Source: an uncultured Actinomycetes bacterium (lineage in GTDB: Bacteria > Actinomycetota > Actinomycetes > Mycobacteriales > Nakamurellaceae). From it: DNA of 37,064 nucleotides. Below, in pieces: positions 29,808 to 36,738 of the stretch. Every line of letters begins with the position of its first letter. Positions within the stretch are counted from its first letter, which is position 1. The notes beneath the pieces are model-generated. The model was given only the letters and a program-made list of their open reading frames with translations, made no database searches and was not told the origin of the DNA. The position numbers and the translations under genes are program-made. The stretch is taken from assembly GCA_937926105.1 (NCBI GenBank), contig CALANS010000037.1, positions 1 through 37,064 of the forward strand. Direction: 5' to 3'.

Positions 29808-30349
29808 GACGCGGCCCGGTGCAGCTTGACGTGATCGAACGCCGCGGCGATAGCCGCCGGCCACAGGTCGAAGGACGACACGTCCCGGTCGCACGCGGTG
29901 CAGATGACGGCCCAGTCGCCGATGTCTCGGCGGACCTCGACGTGTCCGGCGGCGCGTATGCGGCGGCGCCGGGCGCGGGCCCGCCAGATCGCCTGCTGCC
30001 TTTTCATCGCCGCCCGGCACGGGTCGCAGATCGGTTCGCCGCGCCGCTTGTGCCGGTTGAACCCGGTGTAGGTGCCGCACTCCGCCCGGGAGCGCCGTTT
30101 CAACACAGTCGGCCGCGGCGGCGCCGGCGGCGCTGCCGGCGTGACGGTCGCCCGGGTGGGTTGGGCCGTCCGGGCCGGCGGGGACGCCGGGACGGGCAGC
30201 AGCTTGAGCCGGCCCTCGGCGAGATCGTCGAGGACCCGCTCCACCCGGGACACCCCGACGCCGAGCCGGGCCGCGACGTCGATCGCGTCCAGGCCCACGT
30301 CCAGCAGCCGCGCGATCGCGGCCGTCGTCTCAGTCCTCGTCGGTGTCAT
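29804..30349 (-). CDS. HTH and zinc-finger DNA-binding protein
   Basis: A 181-residue protein. N-terminal helix-turn-helix-like part (AIARLLDVGLDAIDVAARLG; GVSRVERVLDDLAEGRLK), a Pro/Ala linker, then a Cys-rich basic motif (RAECGTYTGFNRHKRRGEPI, CDPCRAAMKRQQAIWRARAR) like the one in the small terminase, and a last CTACDRDV motif. ATG 30349 lies 20 nt inside the end of the ParB-like gene. A later start is possible but would cut the helix-turn-helix. Confidence 0.75.
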   Translation of the reverse strand: MTPTRTETTAAIARLLDVGLDAIDVAARLGVGVSRVERVLDDLAEGRLKLLPVPASPPARTAQPTRATVTPAAPPAPPRPTVLKRRSRAECGTYTGFNRHKRRGEPICDPCRAAMKRQQAIWRARARRRRIRAAGHVEVRRDIGDWAVICTACDRDVSSFDLWPAAIAAAFDHVKLHRAAS

Positions 30350-31850
30350 CGCCCGGCCCGTCGTCATCGTCCGGCTCCTCGCCGTCTTCGTCGTCGTCCT
30401 CGTCCTCGTCTTCGTCGTCGTCTTCGTCGTCGCCGTCGTCGCCGGCGGCGCGCTCGGCGAGCTCGGCACGCACCTGCGCGATCCACTCCTGCTCCACCTC
30501 GGAGAGGCTGTAGCCGAGGGACGCGAGGTGCTCGAGGTAGGCGACCGCGATCGCCGAGCCGGCGCCGCGGATGATGCGGATCTCGATCCGGGCGGCGCAC
30601 GACGCCCACAGGATCGCCGTGTGCCGGGTCGGCGGCTGCGCCCACACAAACTCGCGCACCGCCTGCGCCGACGGCTCGACGGTCAGGCCCAGGATCGGGG
30701 CGAGCTGCTGGCAGTCGTCCCAGTACGGTTCCGCGACCGACCGGTACGACTCCGCGTCCCGGCGGGCCGCCCGGGCCAGCGCCCACTCGAGGACCTCCCG
30801 CGGCTGGTCCTTCCGCGCCACCACGCTGCGCAGGAACTCAACGCGCACCTGCCGGGCGGTCGCCCACCGGGCGGCGAACTCATCCTCGGCGGCCTGCTCC
30901 GCCTCGCGCGCCGCGATATCCTCCGCGGACATGTCCGGGTCGGTGCCGATCGTGTTCACGTGCCCGTTGGCTTCCCAGTCGAGGCACACGTATTTCTTCT
31001 CGACCTTCGGCTCGGAGCTGTACCGGTTCACCGACAGGTACACGGCGTCGCCCGGGCAGCGGCGGTGCGTCAGCGCGGTGATCTTCTTCCCCTGCGGGGA
31101 GCGCAGGTCCTCCAGCAGCGCCGGCCGCTCCGTCGAGTCCCATCTCGAGGTGCGCGGCCTCTTTGTCGTCACGGTGAGCCCGGCGTCTTTCGCCTCCTGG
31201 CGGGCGGCGGCCATCACCTCGGCGGTCTTGCGTTCGCGGCGCAGATCCGCGACCTCGTACTCCGTGTGGCCGTTCGTCGTGGCGGCCAGGAGCCGCTTCA
31301 CCGCGCCGGCGTCGTCCTGGAACTCGACCAGCGCGGCCAGGTCCTCGAGCGTCGCTTCACGCTCGTACGCCTTCTCGGCGAGATCAGTGCGCAGCGTCGC
31401 CGCGGCGCGGGCCATCTCGACCCGCTGCACCGGGCGTGCCGTGGCCCGGGCGACCGCCTCCACGTCGATACCGAGATCGAGCATGATCTGCGTCGCCCGC
31501 ACCTCCTCGGCGACCGTGAACCCGTCACGCACCAGACCGGTCACGGCCATGGTCTGCGCCGTCTGTCGGGCGGAGGCAAGATCCGGGCGCACAATGCACG
31601 GCAACACGGCGCCGGCGCGGGTCGCCGCGGCCTGCCGCCGGTTCCCGTCGATCGCCACATGCGTCACACCCGCCGGGAAGGTGTGCCCCTCCACGGTCTC
31701 GACCGGGACCACGATCAGGGGCACCAGCACACCCACCTCGGCGATCGACGCCGCCAGGGCGTCCAAGCCCCGGGACGCGTCCCGCACGTTATCCGGGTGC
31801 TGCGCCACCACACCCGGATCCAAATCCATCACAACAGCCTCGGCAGCCAT
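30330..31850 (-). CDS. ParB-like protein with long acidic C-terminal tail
   Basis: A 506-residue protein. The N-terminal ParB/sulfiredoxin-like domain shows HPDNVRDASRGLDALAASIA, then VGVLVPLIVVPV, VAIDGNRRQAAATRAG (box II-like G-N-R-R) and PCIVRPDL, followed by a KorB/HTH-like helical part (GFTVAEEVRATQIMLDLGID; ARPVQRVEMARAA). The last ~37 residues are almost only Asp and Glu. GGAGG lies 10 nt before ATG 31850 (GTG one codon upstream is possible). Phage ParB-like proteins may act in DNA transactions or regulation rather than partition. No ParA is present here. Confidence 0.85.
   Translation of the reverse strand: MAAEAVVMDLDPGVVAQHPDNVRDASRGLDALAASIAEVGVLVPLIVVPVETVEGHTFPAGVTHVAIDGNRRQAAATRAGAVLPCIVRPDLASARQTAQTMAVTGLVRDGFTVAEEVRATQIMLDLGIDVEAVARATARPVQRVEMARAAATLRTDLAEKAYEREATLEDLAALVEFQDDAGAVKRLLAATTNGHTEYEVADLRRERKTAEVMAAARQEAKDAGLTVTTKRPRTSRWDSTERPALLEDLRSPQGKKITALTHRRCPGDAVYLSVNRYSSEPKVEKKYVCLDWEANGHVNTIGTDPDMSAEDIAAREAEQAAEDEFAARWATARQVRVEFLRSVVARKDQPREVLEWALARAARRDAESYRSVAEPYWDDCQQLAPILGLTVEPSAQAVREFVWAQPPTRHTAILWASCAARIEIRIIRGAGSAIAVAYLEHLASLGYSLSEVEQEWIAQVRAELAERAAGDDGDDEDDDEDEDEDDDEDGEEPDDDDGPGDDTDED
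30361..30446. repeat. GTC/TCN triplet microsatellite coding the acidic tail
   Basis: An 86-bp run of near-perfect triplets (CGTCGT, CCTCGT, CTTCGT) on the plus strand, encoding Asp/Glu on the minus strand. Triplet repeats like this can change length without breaking the frame. Confidence 0.85.
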
Positions 31851-31905
31851 CACTACAATTCCTCCACTTTCCTTCACAGACAACAGGTTTCAGCCCACCC
31901 GCCGG

Positions 31906-32073
31906 TTACGAGTGGAGCGGCCATCTCCGTTTCACCGGGGCGATCCGCGGCAGCGGATGCACATCCAGCACCAAGTACTTTTCGAACTCCACATGCAGCG
32001 CCGCACCCGCCAGATACGGCGTCTGACAGCAGTCACACCGGCCATCCGCGGCCGCCTTCCGCGACGTGGTCAT
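31906..32073 (-). CDS. 55-residue Cys-containing protein
   Basis: ATG 32073 overlaps the preceding TGA as ATGA and gives 55 residues: MTTSRKAAADGRCDCCQTPY, then LHVEFEKYLVLDVHPLPRIA and an end PLHS. The CDCC cluster may hold metal with the His residues. The gene fills most of the gap before the ParB-like gene. No family recognised. Confidence 0.7.
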   Translation of the reverse strand: MTTSRKAAADGRCDCCQTPYLAGAALHVEFEKYLVLDVHPLPRIAPVKRRWPLHS

Positions 32074-32696
32074 TGGGTGTCACTCGTCTCGGACGCGGGC
32101 GACCAGCCGAGCTCGCGCATCATCTGATGCATCGCCTCGGCGCTGACCCGGTAGACGCCCGGCTCGTCCTGGCGCAGATGGCACCGCTGAGTTGTGCCCG
32201 GGTGCGACCAGTAGACGCCGGGTAGCTCGACCGCCTCGAGCGCTGATCCTGAACGCTCGTCCAGGGGAGCGAGATCCAGCATCCACGCCACGATCTCGTC
32301 CAGATCGTCAGTGACGAGATTGGCCATCTTCGCCATCAGTTCCGGCTCCTCGCCATCGCGGGTGAGGATCGCCGTGCGCTTGCCGGCCCCGGCGCACCAG
32401 CCCAGCTCGAGGTGCGCGGAGCGGCCGGCCGGCAGCAGCAACACACACACATCCGCCCACTGCATCGCCTCGAAATCCGAGCGGAACCCCTCGACCGCGC
32501 GCGGATGCTCCAGGGCGGCGACGTACTCATCTGCCGTCCACGACTGCCAATCCGGATCGATCTCCGACCACGCGAACCCGGTCGCGTTCGGCGGGTTCCG
32601 GAAGTCGTAGACCTCGTGACCCGCAGACCGCAGATGCGCGACCACCGCCGGCTGGCCCGGGTGCCGCCACGACGACGCCAAATAGATGCGCGCCAT
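32070..32696 (-). CDS. nucleoside 2-deoxyribosyltransferase-like protein
   Basis: A 208-residue protein. The N-terminal 120 residues follow the family closely: ARIYLASSWRHPGQPAVVAH, GHEVYDFRNP, FAWSEIDPDW, FRSDFEAMQWADVCVLLLPA and GRSAHLELGWCAGAGKRTAI, the Glu in the last motif being the usual nucleophile region. Related enzymes exchange bases on deoxyribosides or hydrolyse nucleotides. The C-terminal 80 residues look like a separate small domain (PGVYWSHPGTTQRCHLRQDE). ATG 32696 sits in TGATG with the upstream stop. Activity here is not proven. Confidence 0.85.
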   Translation of the reverse strand: MARIYLASSWRHPGQPAVVAHLRSAGHEVYDFRNPPNATGFAWSEIDPDWQSWTADEYVAALEHPRAVEGFRSDFEAMQWADVCVLLLPAGRSAHLELGWCAGAGKRTAILTRDGEEPELMAKMANLVTDDLDEIVAWMLDLAPLDERSGSALEAVELPGVYWSHPGTTQRCHLRQDEPGVYRVSAEAMHQMMRELGWSPASETSDTQ

Positions 32697-33163
32697 CACC
32701 GATCACCCGCCTCGAGTGCGAGCAACTGCCGCGGCATCTCGCCGGCCACGATCGCCCGCTCTACCGCCGGCAGGATGTGCTCGGCGACCGTGGCGCCGTC
32801 CGGCATCACCGTGTACGGCAGGAACTCCTGCTCGAACGTGGTGATTCCGGTCTCGATCACGTCGAGCTTCGCTTTGATCGCCAGCGTCAGCGATCGCCAC
32901 CGGCGGCGCACTTCGGCCTCCATCGCCTTCGTTGCTTCCGGCTGCTTGCGGCGTCTCCCGCCAGGCGAGACGGTGAACCCCTCCCAGTCGGTCGGCACCT
33001 CCAGGTTGAAGCGGATCGTGCGGCTGTGCGCGATGAACGTGACGAACGCGCTCTCGCCATCCCAGCCGGTCGCGAAGCTCCCCGCGCCGTACTTGCGGAT
33101 CAGACCGGCTATCTCCATCTGGGAGCGCTCCGGCGTGACCGTGGTGCCCTCTGCGTACGCCAT
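32696..33163 (-). CDS. conserved actinophage early protein of unknown function
   Basis: A 155-residue protein of a type I recognise from many actinobacterial prophages: AYAEGTTVTPERSQMEIAGL, YGAGSFATGWDGESAFVTFI, HSRTIRFNLEVP, RRRWRSLTLAIKAKLDVIET, FEQEFLPYTVMPDGATVAEH. The function is unknown, and the position among replication-type genes suggests DNA metabolism. ATG 33163 is in TGATG overlap with the upstream gene. Confidence 0.82.
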   Translation of the reverse strand: MAYAEGTTVTPERSQMEIAGLIRKYGAGSFATGWDGESAFVTFIAHSRTIRFNLEVPTDWEGFTVSPGGRRRKQPEATKAMEAEVRRRWRSLTLAIKAKLDVIETGITTFEQEFLPYTVMPDGATVAEHILPAVERAIVAGEMPRQLLALEAGDR

Positions 33164-33477
33164 CACGCCACCGCCTCGGCCAGGGCGGTCAGCACAGCGC
33201 GGGCCTGACTCGTGAGGAACTCGCGCTCGGCATCGGTGATCGACTGCCACTCGGATTCGGTCACACTGTCCGGCTCGTCGTATTCGGAGGCATGCAGCGC
33301 CCGCGCCACAGCCTCCACCTGCCGCGCGTCGTCCGGGTTGGGGCGGACGGTGGCGAGAGTGGCAGACAGCCAGCGGTCGAACGCGGCGCGCGCTTCATCA
33401 ACCGCTGTCGACTCAGCGATAAGGGCATTGACGTACTGAACGCGCACGTACTCCGTCGGCGGCGTGTAGGTGCTCAT
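33163..33477 (-). CDS. hypothetical early protein
   Basis: A 104-residue helical protein (PPTEYVRVQYVNALIAESTA; AAFDRWLSATLATVRPNPDD; DAEREFLTSQARAVLTALAE). ATG 33477 overlaps the upstream stop as ATGA. No recognised domain. Confidence 0.7.
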   Translation of the reverse strand: MSTYTPPTEYVRVQYVNALIAESTAVDEARAAFDRWLSATLATVRPNPDDARQVEAVARALHASEYDEPDSVTESEWQSITDAEREFLTSQARAVLTALAEAVA

Positions 33478-33701
33478 GCGGCGGCGCTCCTGTGGCCGGC
33501 GGCGCGCAGGGCGCGGTGCCGGCGGCGTAGCTCGCCGTCTTCGTCCGGGATCGGTCCGAGGGGCCGGGCGCCGATCCACCGGGTGCGCTCCATGGCGGTG
33601 TTGTGCGCCGTCTGGTAGGCGGCGTAGGTGCCGAGGGCGATCGCGACGACGGCCTGCACCGCGTAGGGGATCGCCGCGGCGATGATCTGCGTGGTGGTCA
33701 C
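33474..33701 (-). CDS. small membrane protein
   Basis: A 75-residue protein with one membrane helix (AIPYAVQAVVAIALGTYAAY) and an Arg-rich cytoplasmic tail. GTG 33701 overlaps the clamp-like gene stop (GTGA). Function unknown. It could affect the envelope during infection. Confidence 0.7.
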   Translation of the reverse strand: MTTTQIIAAAIPYAVQAVVAIALGTYAAYQTAHNTAMERTRWIGARPLGPIPDEDGELRRRHRALRAAGHRSAAA

Positions 33702-34507
33702 GACTCGTCACCGCCGTCGAGGTCGATCGTGAGCGTGGTCAGATCGACCGGCGCGTCGGTCTCTTTGGTTTCGGGTGCGCCGGTGTTGGGCGGGTCGGGT
33801 GGCAGCTCCGGGAGCACAGAGGACAGGGAGCCGAAGCTATCGAGCCATCCGCGCCGCGACGTGTCCCACCAGTCTTCGTCCGCGCCGGTGACCTGCCGGC
33901 ACATCAGAGCGCCGACGAACGACTCGCCGCAGGACACCACGACCGCCCGGGCGCCGGCTACTGGTTCGGCGAGTAGCTCCCACTCGAAGGCGCGGGTCGC
34001 GGCGGTGAATCGGGCCATGTAGTCGCCGGGCATCGGCAGCTGGGACGCTGGGGCGCGGTTTCGCCACAGGCCGGCCAGGATGGTGGGCACGTCCGGCCAG
34101 CGCGGATGCGGGGTCGCGGGCACGATCGTGAGTGACGTGCCCGGAAACAGGCCGCTGACATCTGTTACCGTGAGCGCCTTCTCGGTGACGTCGAGGCGCA
34201 CGACCGGGTTGTCGTCCTTGTTCGCCGGCCGGAACACCTTCAAAAGCAGCCGGGCCATCTCCGGGTACAGGTCGAAGCAGCCGAGGACTTGCGGGCGGTC
34301 CACCAGGTGCACGCCTGCCAGCGCCATGGTGAAGCGGTCGGTTGCGCCGACGTGCACGCCGGCCGCGGTGACGAACACGCGCAGCCGGGCGAGATCCGGC
34401 GTCACCTTCGCATCGGCCACGTGCGGCAAAGTTGACAGCAACGCCCCGCGGAGTGATCGGAGTTTCGCCGAGAACTGGAAGTCCACAAGCGTTTTCGTCT
34501 TAGCCAC
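33698..34507 (-). CDS. DnaN-like sliding-clamp family protein
   Basis: A 269-residue protein. The central segments (RLRVFVTAAGVHVGATDRFT, ALAGVHLVDRPQVLGCFDLY, DVTEKALTVTDVSGLFPGTS) show the beta-clamp pattern with G-x-x-x-G-A-T-D-R-x-x-x-A as in DnaN. It is shorter than bacterial clamps (about 370-400 residues). The C-terminal part is Pro/Asp-rich (PELPPDPPNTGAPETKETDA). It may recruit host polymerase or block the host clamp. GTG 34507 overlaps the previous stop; the extra upstream frame has no ribosome site. Confidence 0.78.
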   Translation of the reverse strand: MAKTKTLVDFQFSAKLRSLRGALLSTLPHVADAKVTPDLARLRVFVTAAGVHVGATDRFTMALAGVHLVDRPQVLGCFDLYPEMARLLLKVFRPANKDDNPVVRLDVTEKALTVTDVSGLFPGTSLTIVPATPHPRWPDVPTILAGLWRNRAPASQLPMPGDYMARFTAATRAFEWELLAEPVAGARAVVVSCGESFVGALMCRQVTGADEDWWDTSRRGWLDSFGSLSSVLPELPPDPPNTGAPETKETDAPVDLTTLTIDLDGGDES

Positions 34508-34862
34508 GGCTATCGACCACCCATCCGACGATGAACAGGAACAGAGCAAACGACACGATCCCGATACCGACCGAGGCGCCGAGGAACACCGCGAACGGGA
34601 TCCCGATCGCGAACGTGAGCGCGAACGCCGCGGAGATCAGCACCACGCCGAGGTGCCGGCGCCACGCACGCCGCGCCGGCCGGGGCCAGGCGTCAGCGGT
34701 CGGCGGGGTGATGACGATCATGTTGGGCGGCACGTCGAAGATCCGGGCGAGCCGCTCAACGATCAAGGCGTGCTGCGTGCACCACGGGCAGATGCAGCCC
34801 GGCCGGTAGTCGTGCCGCTCAAGGAACACACGCCCGGCACGGGTGCGAGGGTGCGGGCTCAT
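34500..34862 (-). CDS. membrane protein with N-terminal Cys motif
   Basis: A 120-residue protein: a soluble N-terminal part with CICPWCTQH (possible zinc site), basic linker WPRPARRAWRRH, then two membrane helices (LGVVLISAAFALTFAIGIPF; GASVGIGIVSFALFLFIVGW). ATG 34862 overlaps the upstream stop as ATGA. Function unknown. Confidence 0.75.
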   Translation of the reverse strand: MSPHPRTRAGRVFLERHDYRPGCICPWCTQHALIVERLARIFDVPPNMIVITPPTADAWPRPARRAWRRHLGVVLISAAFALTFAIGIPFAVFLGASVGIGIVSFALFLFIVGWVVDSRG

Positions 34863-35860
34863 CGAGGCTCACCCGCCTCGGCGCGGTAATCCGACACGAG
34901 ACGGTGCAGCTCGGCGGCGATCGAGTCCACGACCGCGCCGGCCCCGATCATCCGCAACTCGGCGGCGCCCACAGGAAGGCGGCGGATCACGTCGCCGATC
35001 AGGTCCGACAGCCCGTAGGCCGCGAGCTGCAGCCGGTGCCAGCGCCCCGCCGGCGTGTCCGGGGCGGGGATCTCCGTGCGCCCCGGCTCCGGTGAGGCGT
35101 GACGCGCCGCCGGGCCACGCCCCACCGGGGCCTCGTCCGCGCCCGGTACGCCGGCCCCCGCCGGCACACCATCGGACGGCGCGACGTCCGACAGTTCCTC
35201 ACCGAACGCGAAAGACTCCAAGGTGCCGTCCGGCACGGCGCGGGGAGAGTCGTCCCGCGCCGTGTCGGAGGCGTCTCCTACAGTCGCCTCATCCCGGGTG
35301 TGTCCAGCACCCGGCGCAACCGAAGGAGAGTCACTATGGGTGAAGCCGCGGACATCGCGCGGGGAGCCATGCCCCTCAGCGCCCGGGTCTACAACACCAC
35401 GCAGCCAGGGCCGCAGACGTACCAAGACCTCGGAAACGCGATCCTTAAGCTCGTCCGGGCGGTCGAGAACCTCGACGAGCGACTCCACCGCATCGAGCGT
35501 GTCGTGAGCCGATAGCTGCCGCTCAATCACCGCGGGGCCGTGCAGCACGCACGACGGGTTGTAGACACCGGCCAGCGACAGTGGCTCGAACGTCAGACAC
35601 GAACAGCGCGGGTCACTCGCCGGCAGATCGACGTCCAGACCTAGGTCGGTCAATGATTCGACCGAGGTGCGAACGACGCCGCGGATCCGGTCAAGCGCGT
35701 CGGCCGCGGCGATGAACGTGCGCGCGGCCGGGCCGTGGACGCGCTCCGCCCAGTCCCGCCAATCCATCAGCTCGTCGTCGCCCTCTACGGGCTCGTCCGT
35801 GCCGCAGTCGTCGGCGCCCAGCGCCCACGCGAGCCGGCGCCACTCCTGCACGTCGCTCAT
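34859..35860 (-). CDS. large hypothetical early protein with disordered middle
   Basis: A 333-residue protein. The N-terminal part has helices and a Cys-containing segment (DVDLPASDPRCSCLTFEPLS; YNPSCVLHGPAVIERQLS), the middle (about 160-270) is low-complexity Asp/Pro/Gly, and the C-terminal part is helical (WHRLQLAAYGLSDLIGDVIR; VVDSIAAELHRLVSDYRAE). ATG 35860 overlaps the upstream stop as ATGA. The middle overlaps a candidate gene on the other strand (35336-35515). No family recognised. Confidence 0.75.
   Translation of the reverse strand: MSDVQEWRRLAWALGADDCGTDEPVEGDDELMDWRDWAERVHGPAARTFIAAADALDRIRGVVRTSVESLTDLGLDVDLPASDPRCSCLTFEPLSLAGVYNPSCVLHGPAVIERQLSAHDTLDAVESLVEVLDRPDELKDRVSEVLVRLRPWLRGVVDPGAEGHGSPRDVRGFTHSDSPSVAPGAGHTRDEATVGDASDTARDDSPRAVPDGTLESFAFGEELSDVAPSDGVPAGAGVPGADEAPVGRGPAARHASPEPGRTEIPAPDTPAGRWHRLQLAAYGLSDLIGDVIRRLPVGAAELRMIGAGAVVDSIAAELHRLVSDYRAEAGEPR
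35336..35515 (+). CDS. candidate antisense small protein within the 34859-35860 gene
   Basis: ATG 35336 is preceded by GAAGGAGAGTCACT, one of the best Shine-Dalgarno sites in the window, and opens 59 residues with a sensible composition: MGEAADIARGAMPLSARVYN, then YQDLGNAILKLVRAVENLDE and RLHRIERVVSR, a likely coiled-coil helix. It is opposite the low-complexity middle of the leftward gene, so the two could coexist. Against it: no other rightward gene nearby and no evident promoter. It could be chance. Confidence 0.35.
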   Translation: MGEAADIARGAMPLSARVYNTTQPGPQTYQDLGNAILKLVRAVENLDERLHRIERVVSR

Positions 35861-36057
35861 GCGGACACCGCCCGGGACACGGTCCGGGGCCGGCGGGTCG
35901 GCCGCACCCGGGAGCCATCGACCCGGCGCACCGCGGTGCAGCCGAGGCACTTCTCGATCACGGGTGCTCCCGGCCGCCACGGCCGGTGATGCACCCACCG
36001 GATCGCCGTGCACGTATCGTCGTGCATCGCCGCCGGGCGCCACACCGGGCCCGTCAT
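35857..36057 (-). CDS. small zinc-finger-like protein
   Basis: A 66-residue protein with H-x-x-x-C and C-x-x-C spaced by about 25 residues (MHDDTCTAIRWVHHRPW; VIEKCLGCTAVRRVDGSRVR) and a basic tail. ATG 36057 overlaps the previous stop as ATGA. Possibly DNA-binding, function unknown. Confidence 0.72.
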   Translation of the reverse strand: MTGPVWRPAAMHDDTCTAIRWVHHRPWRPGAPVIEKCLGCTAVRRVDGSRVRPTRRPRTVSRAVSA

Positions 36058-36377
36058 CGCGTCACCGCCGGCGCCCACAGCTGCGCGCACTCGGTGACGA
36101 ACGCGACCACATCGGCGCGGCGCGGCGCGCGCGGCATCTCGCGAACCACGAGGCCGTCTGGGCCGTCGAGCCACGCCTGATAGCCGGTCCAGATGGCGTC
36201 GTTCTTCGGCCACCAGGTGTCACGGATCTCGACCCGGAAGTCGCCGGCGCGGACGGTCGCGCCGTAGTTCGCCCGGTTCACGACGTCCACGCTGCCGCGG
36301 GGCAGCTCGTGGACTTCGACGACGTGACCGGCAGCGTGCAGCGCCTCGGCCAGCCGATCCCACCGCGGGCTACTCAC
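36054..36377 (-). CDS. hypothetical protein, first after cro
   Basis: A 107-residue protein: SSPRWDRLAEALHAAGHVVE, YGATVRAGDFRVEIRDTWWP, WTGYQAWLDGPDGLVVREMP. The alpha/beta pattern shows no known family. It is the second gene of the leftward early operon and coupled to cro by GTGA (start 36377). In temperate phages this position often holds excisionase or another early regulator, but I see no winged-helix pattern here. Confidence 0.72.
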   Translation of the reverse strand: MSSPRWDRLAEALHAAGHVVEVHELPRGSVDVVNRANYGATVRAGDFRVEIRDTWWPKNDAIWTGYQAWLDGPDGLVVREMPRAPRRADVVAFVTECAQLWAPAVTR

Positions 36378-36625
36378 GACGCCACCGACCGATTCGCTGG
36401 TGGTTCGGCGAGTAGTTCCGACGTTGAGATGCCGAGTACTTCCGCGATGGTCGCGAGTTCGCCAGCCGTAATGGGCACTTGCCCCAGTAGCCGCCGCGAT
36501 ACTGCCGCGCCACTCACTCCCAACCGGTCCGCAAGCGCGGCACGCGATACGCGGCGTCTCGCGACCTCCGCGCGGACCTGATCAGCCACGCGCGTCGTGT
36601 TCGATGTAACGGAATGCGTTCTCAT
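36374..36625 (-). CDS. Cro-like helix-turn-helix regulator
   Basis: An 83-residue protein with an XRE-type HTH at about 26-50 (VSRAALADRLGVSGAAVSRR) followed by ITAGELATIAEVLGISTSEL. First gene of the leftward lytic operon, divergent from the repressor, as Cro is in BPs-like and lambdoid phages. ATG 36625 is preferred over the upstream ATG at 36661, since that would put the operator and promoter inside the gene. No ribosome site precedes it, and the predicted transcription start lies only 1 nt upstream, so the mRNA is probably leaderless. Confidence 0.85.
   Translation of the reverse strand: MRTHSVTSNTTRVADQVRAEVARRRVSRAALADRLGVSGAAVSRRLLGQVPITAGELATIAEVLGISTSELLAEPPANRSVAS
36606..36622. promoter_or_regulatory. 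imperfect second operator inside the start of cro
   Basis: GTAACG-N5-CGTTCT carries the same AACG-N5-CGTT core as the perfect operator at 36635-36655, 29 bp centre to centre. It lies in codons 2-7 of cro. Confidence 0.4.
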
Positions 36626-36632
36626 GTCCGCA

Positions 36633-36661
36633 ACTGTGAACGCTTTCCGTTCACATGTCAA
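36633..36661 (-). promoter_or_regulatory. leftward early (cro) promoter
   Basis: Perfect -35 TTGACA at 36661-36656, 17-bp spacer, weak -10 CACAGT at 36638-36633 (keeps the A2 and T6 positions). The expected start of transcription is about 36626, next to the cro ATG at 36625. The operator inverted repeat fills the spacer. Confidence 0.65.
36635..36655. promoter_or_regulatory. immunity operator (perfect inverted repeat)
   Basis: TGTGAACG (36635-36642), 5-nt spacer CTTTC, CGTTCACA (36648-36655): perfect 8-bp arms with 13-bp centre spacing, suited to a dimeric HTH repressor. It occupies exactly the space between -35 and -10 of the leftward promoter, so binding would shut the lytic operon. Confidence 0.8.
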
Positions 36662-36700
36662 GCCAGACGGAGACTTCTATCCATTCAATTTCTCAAGGTG

Positions 36701-36729
36701 GGTTCCACTGTCACGCATAGCGTGATAAT
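36701..36729 (+). promoter_or_regulatory. rightward repressor promoter, probable leaderless transcript
   Basis: GATAAT at 36724-36729 is a strong -10. The -35 is weak (around GGTTCC, 36701-36706, 17-bp spacer). The predicted start of transcription (about 36736-36739) coincides with the repressor ATG at 36739, and there is no ribosome site, so translation is likely leaderless. Confidence 0.6.
36711..36725. promoter_or_regulatory. inverted repeat at the repressor promoter
   Basis: TCACGC-ATA-GCGTGA, perfect 6-bp arms, abutting the -10 of the repressor promoter. Half-sites differ from the cro operator, so it may bind Cro or be an autoregulatory site. Confidence 0.5.
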
Positions 36730-36738
36730 CTTCGCTCC

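Noticed and set aside
30361..30446. Assembly artefact
   Set aside because: The triplets keep a clean frame through the acidic tail to a normal stop, and acidic tails occur in phage proteins, so it is probably real.
30072..32225. 717-residue plus-strand frame opposite the ParB-like gene
   Set aside because: Shadow frame. The long Val/Leu run is only the complement of the acidic tail repeats.
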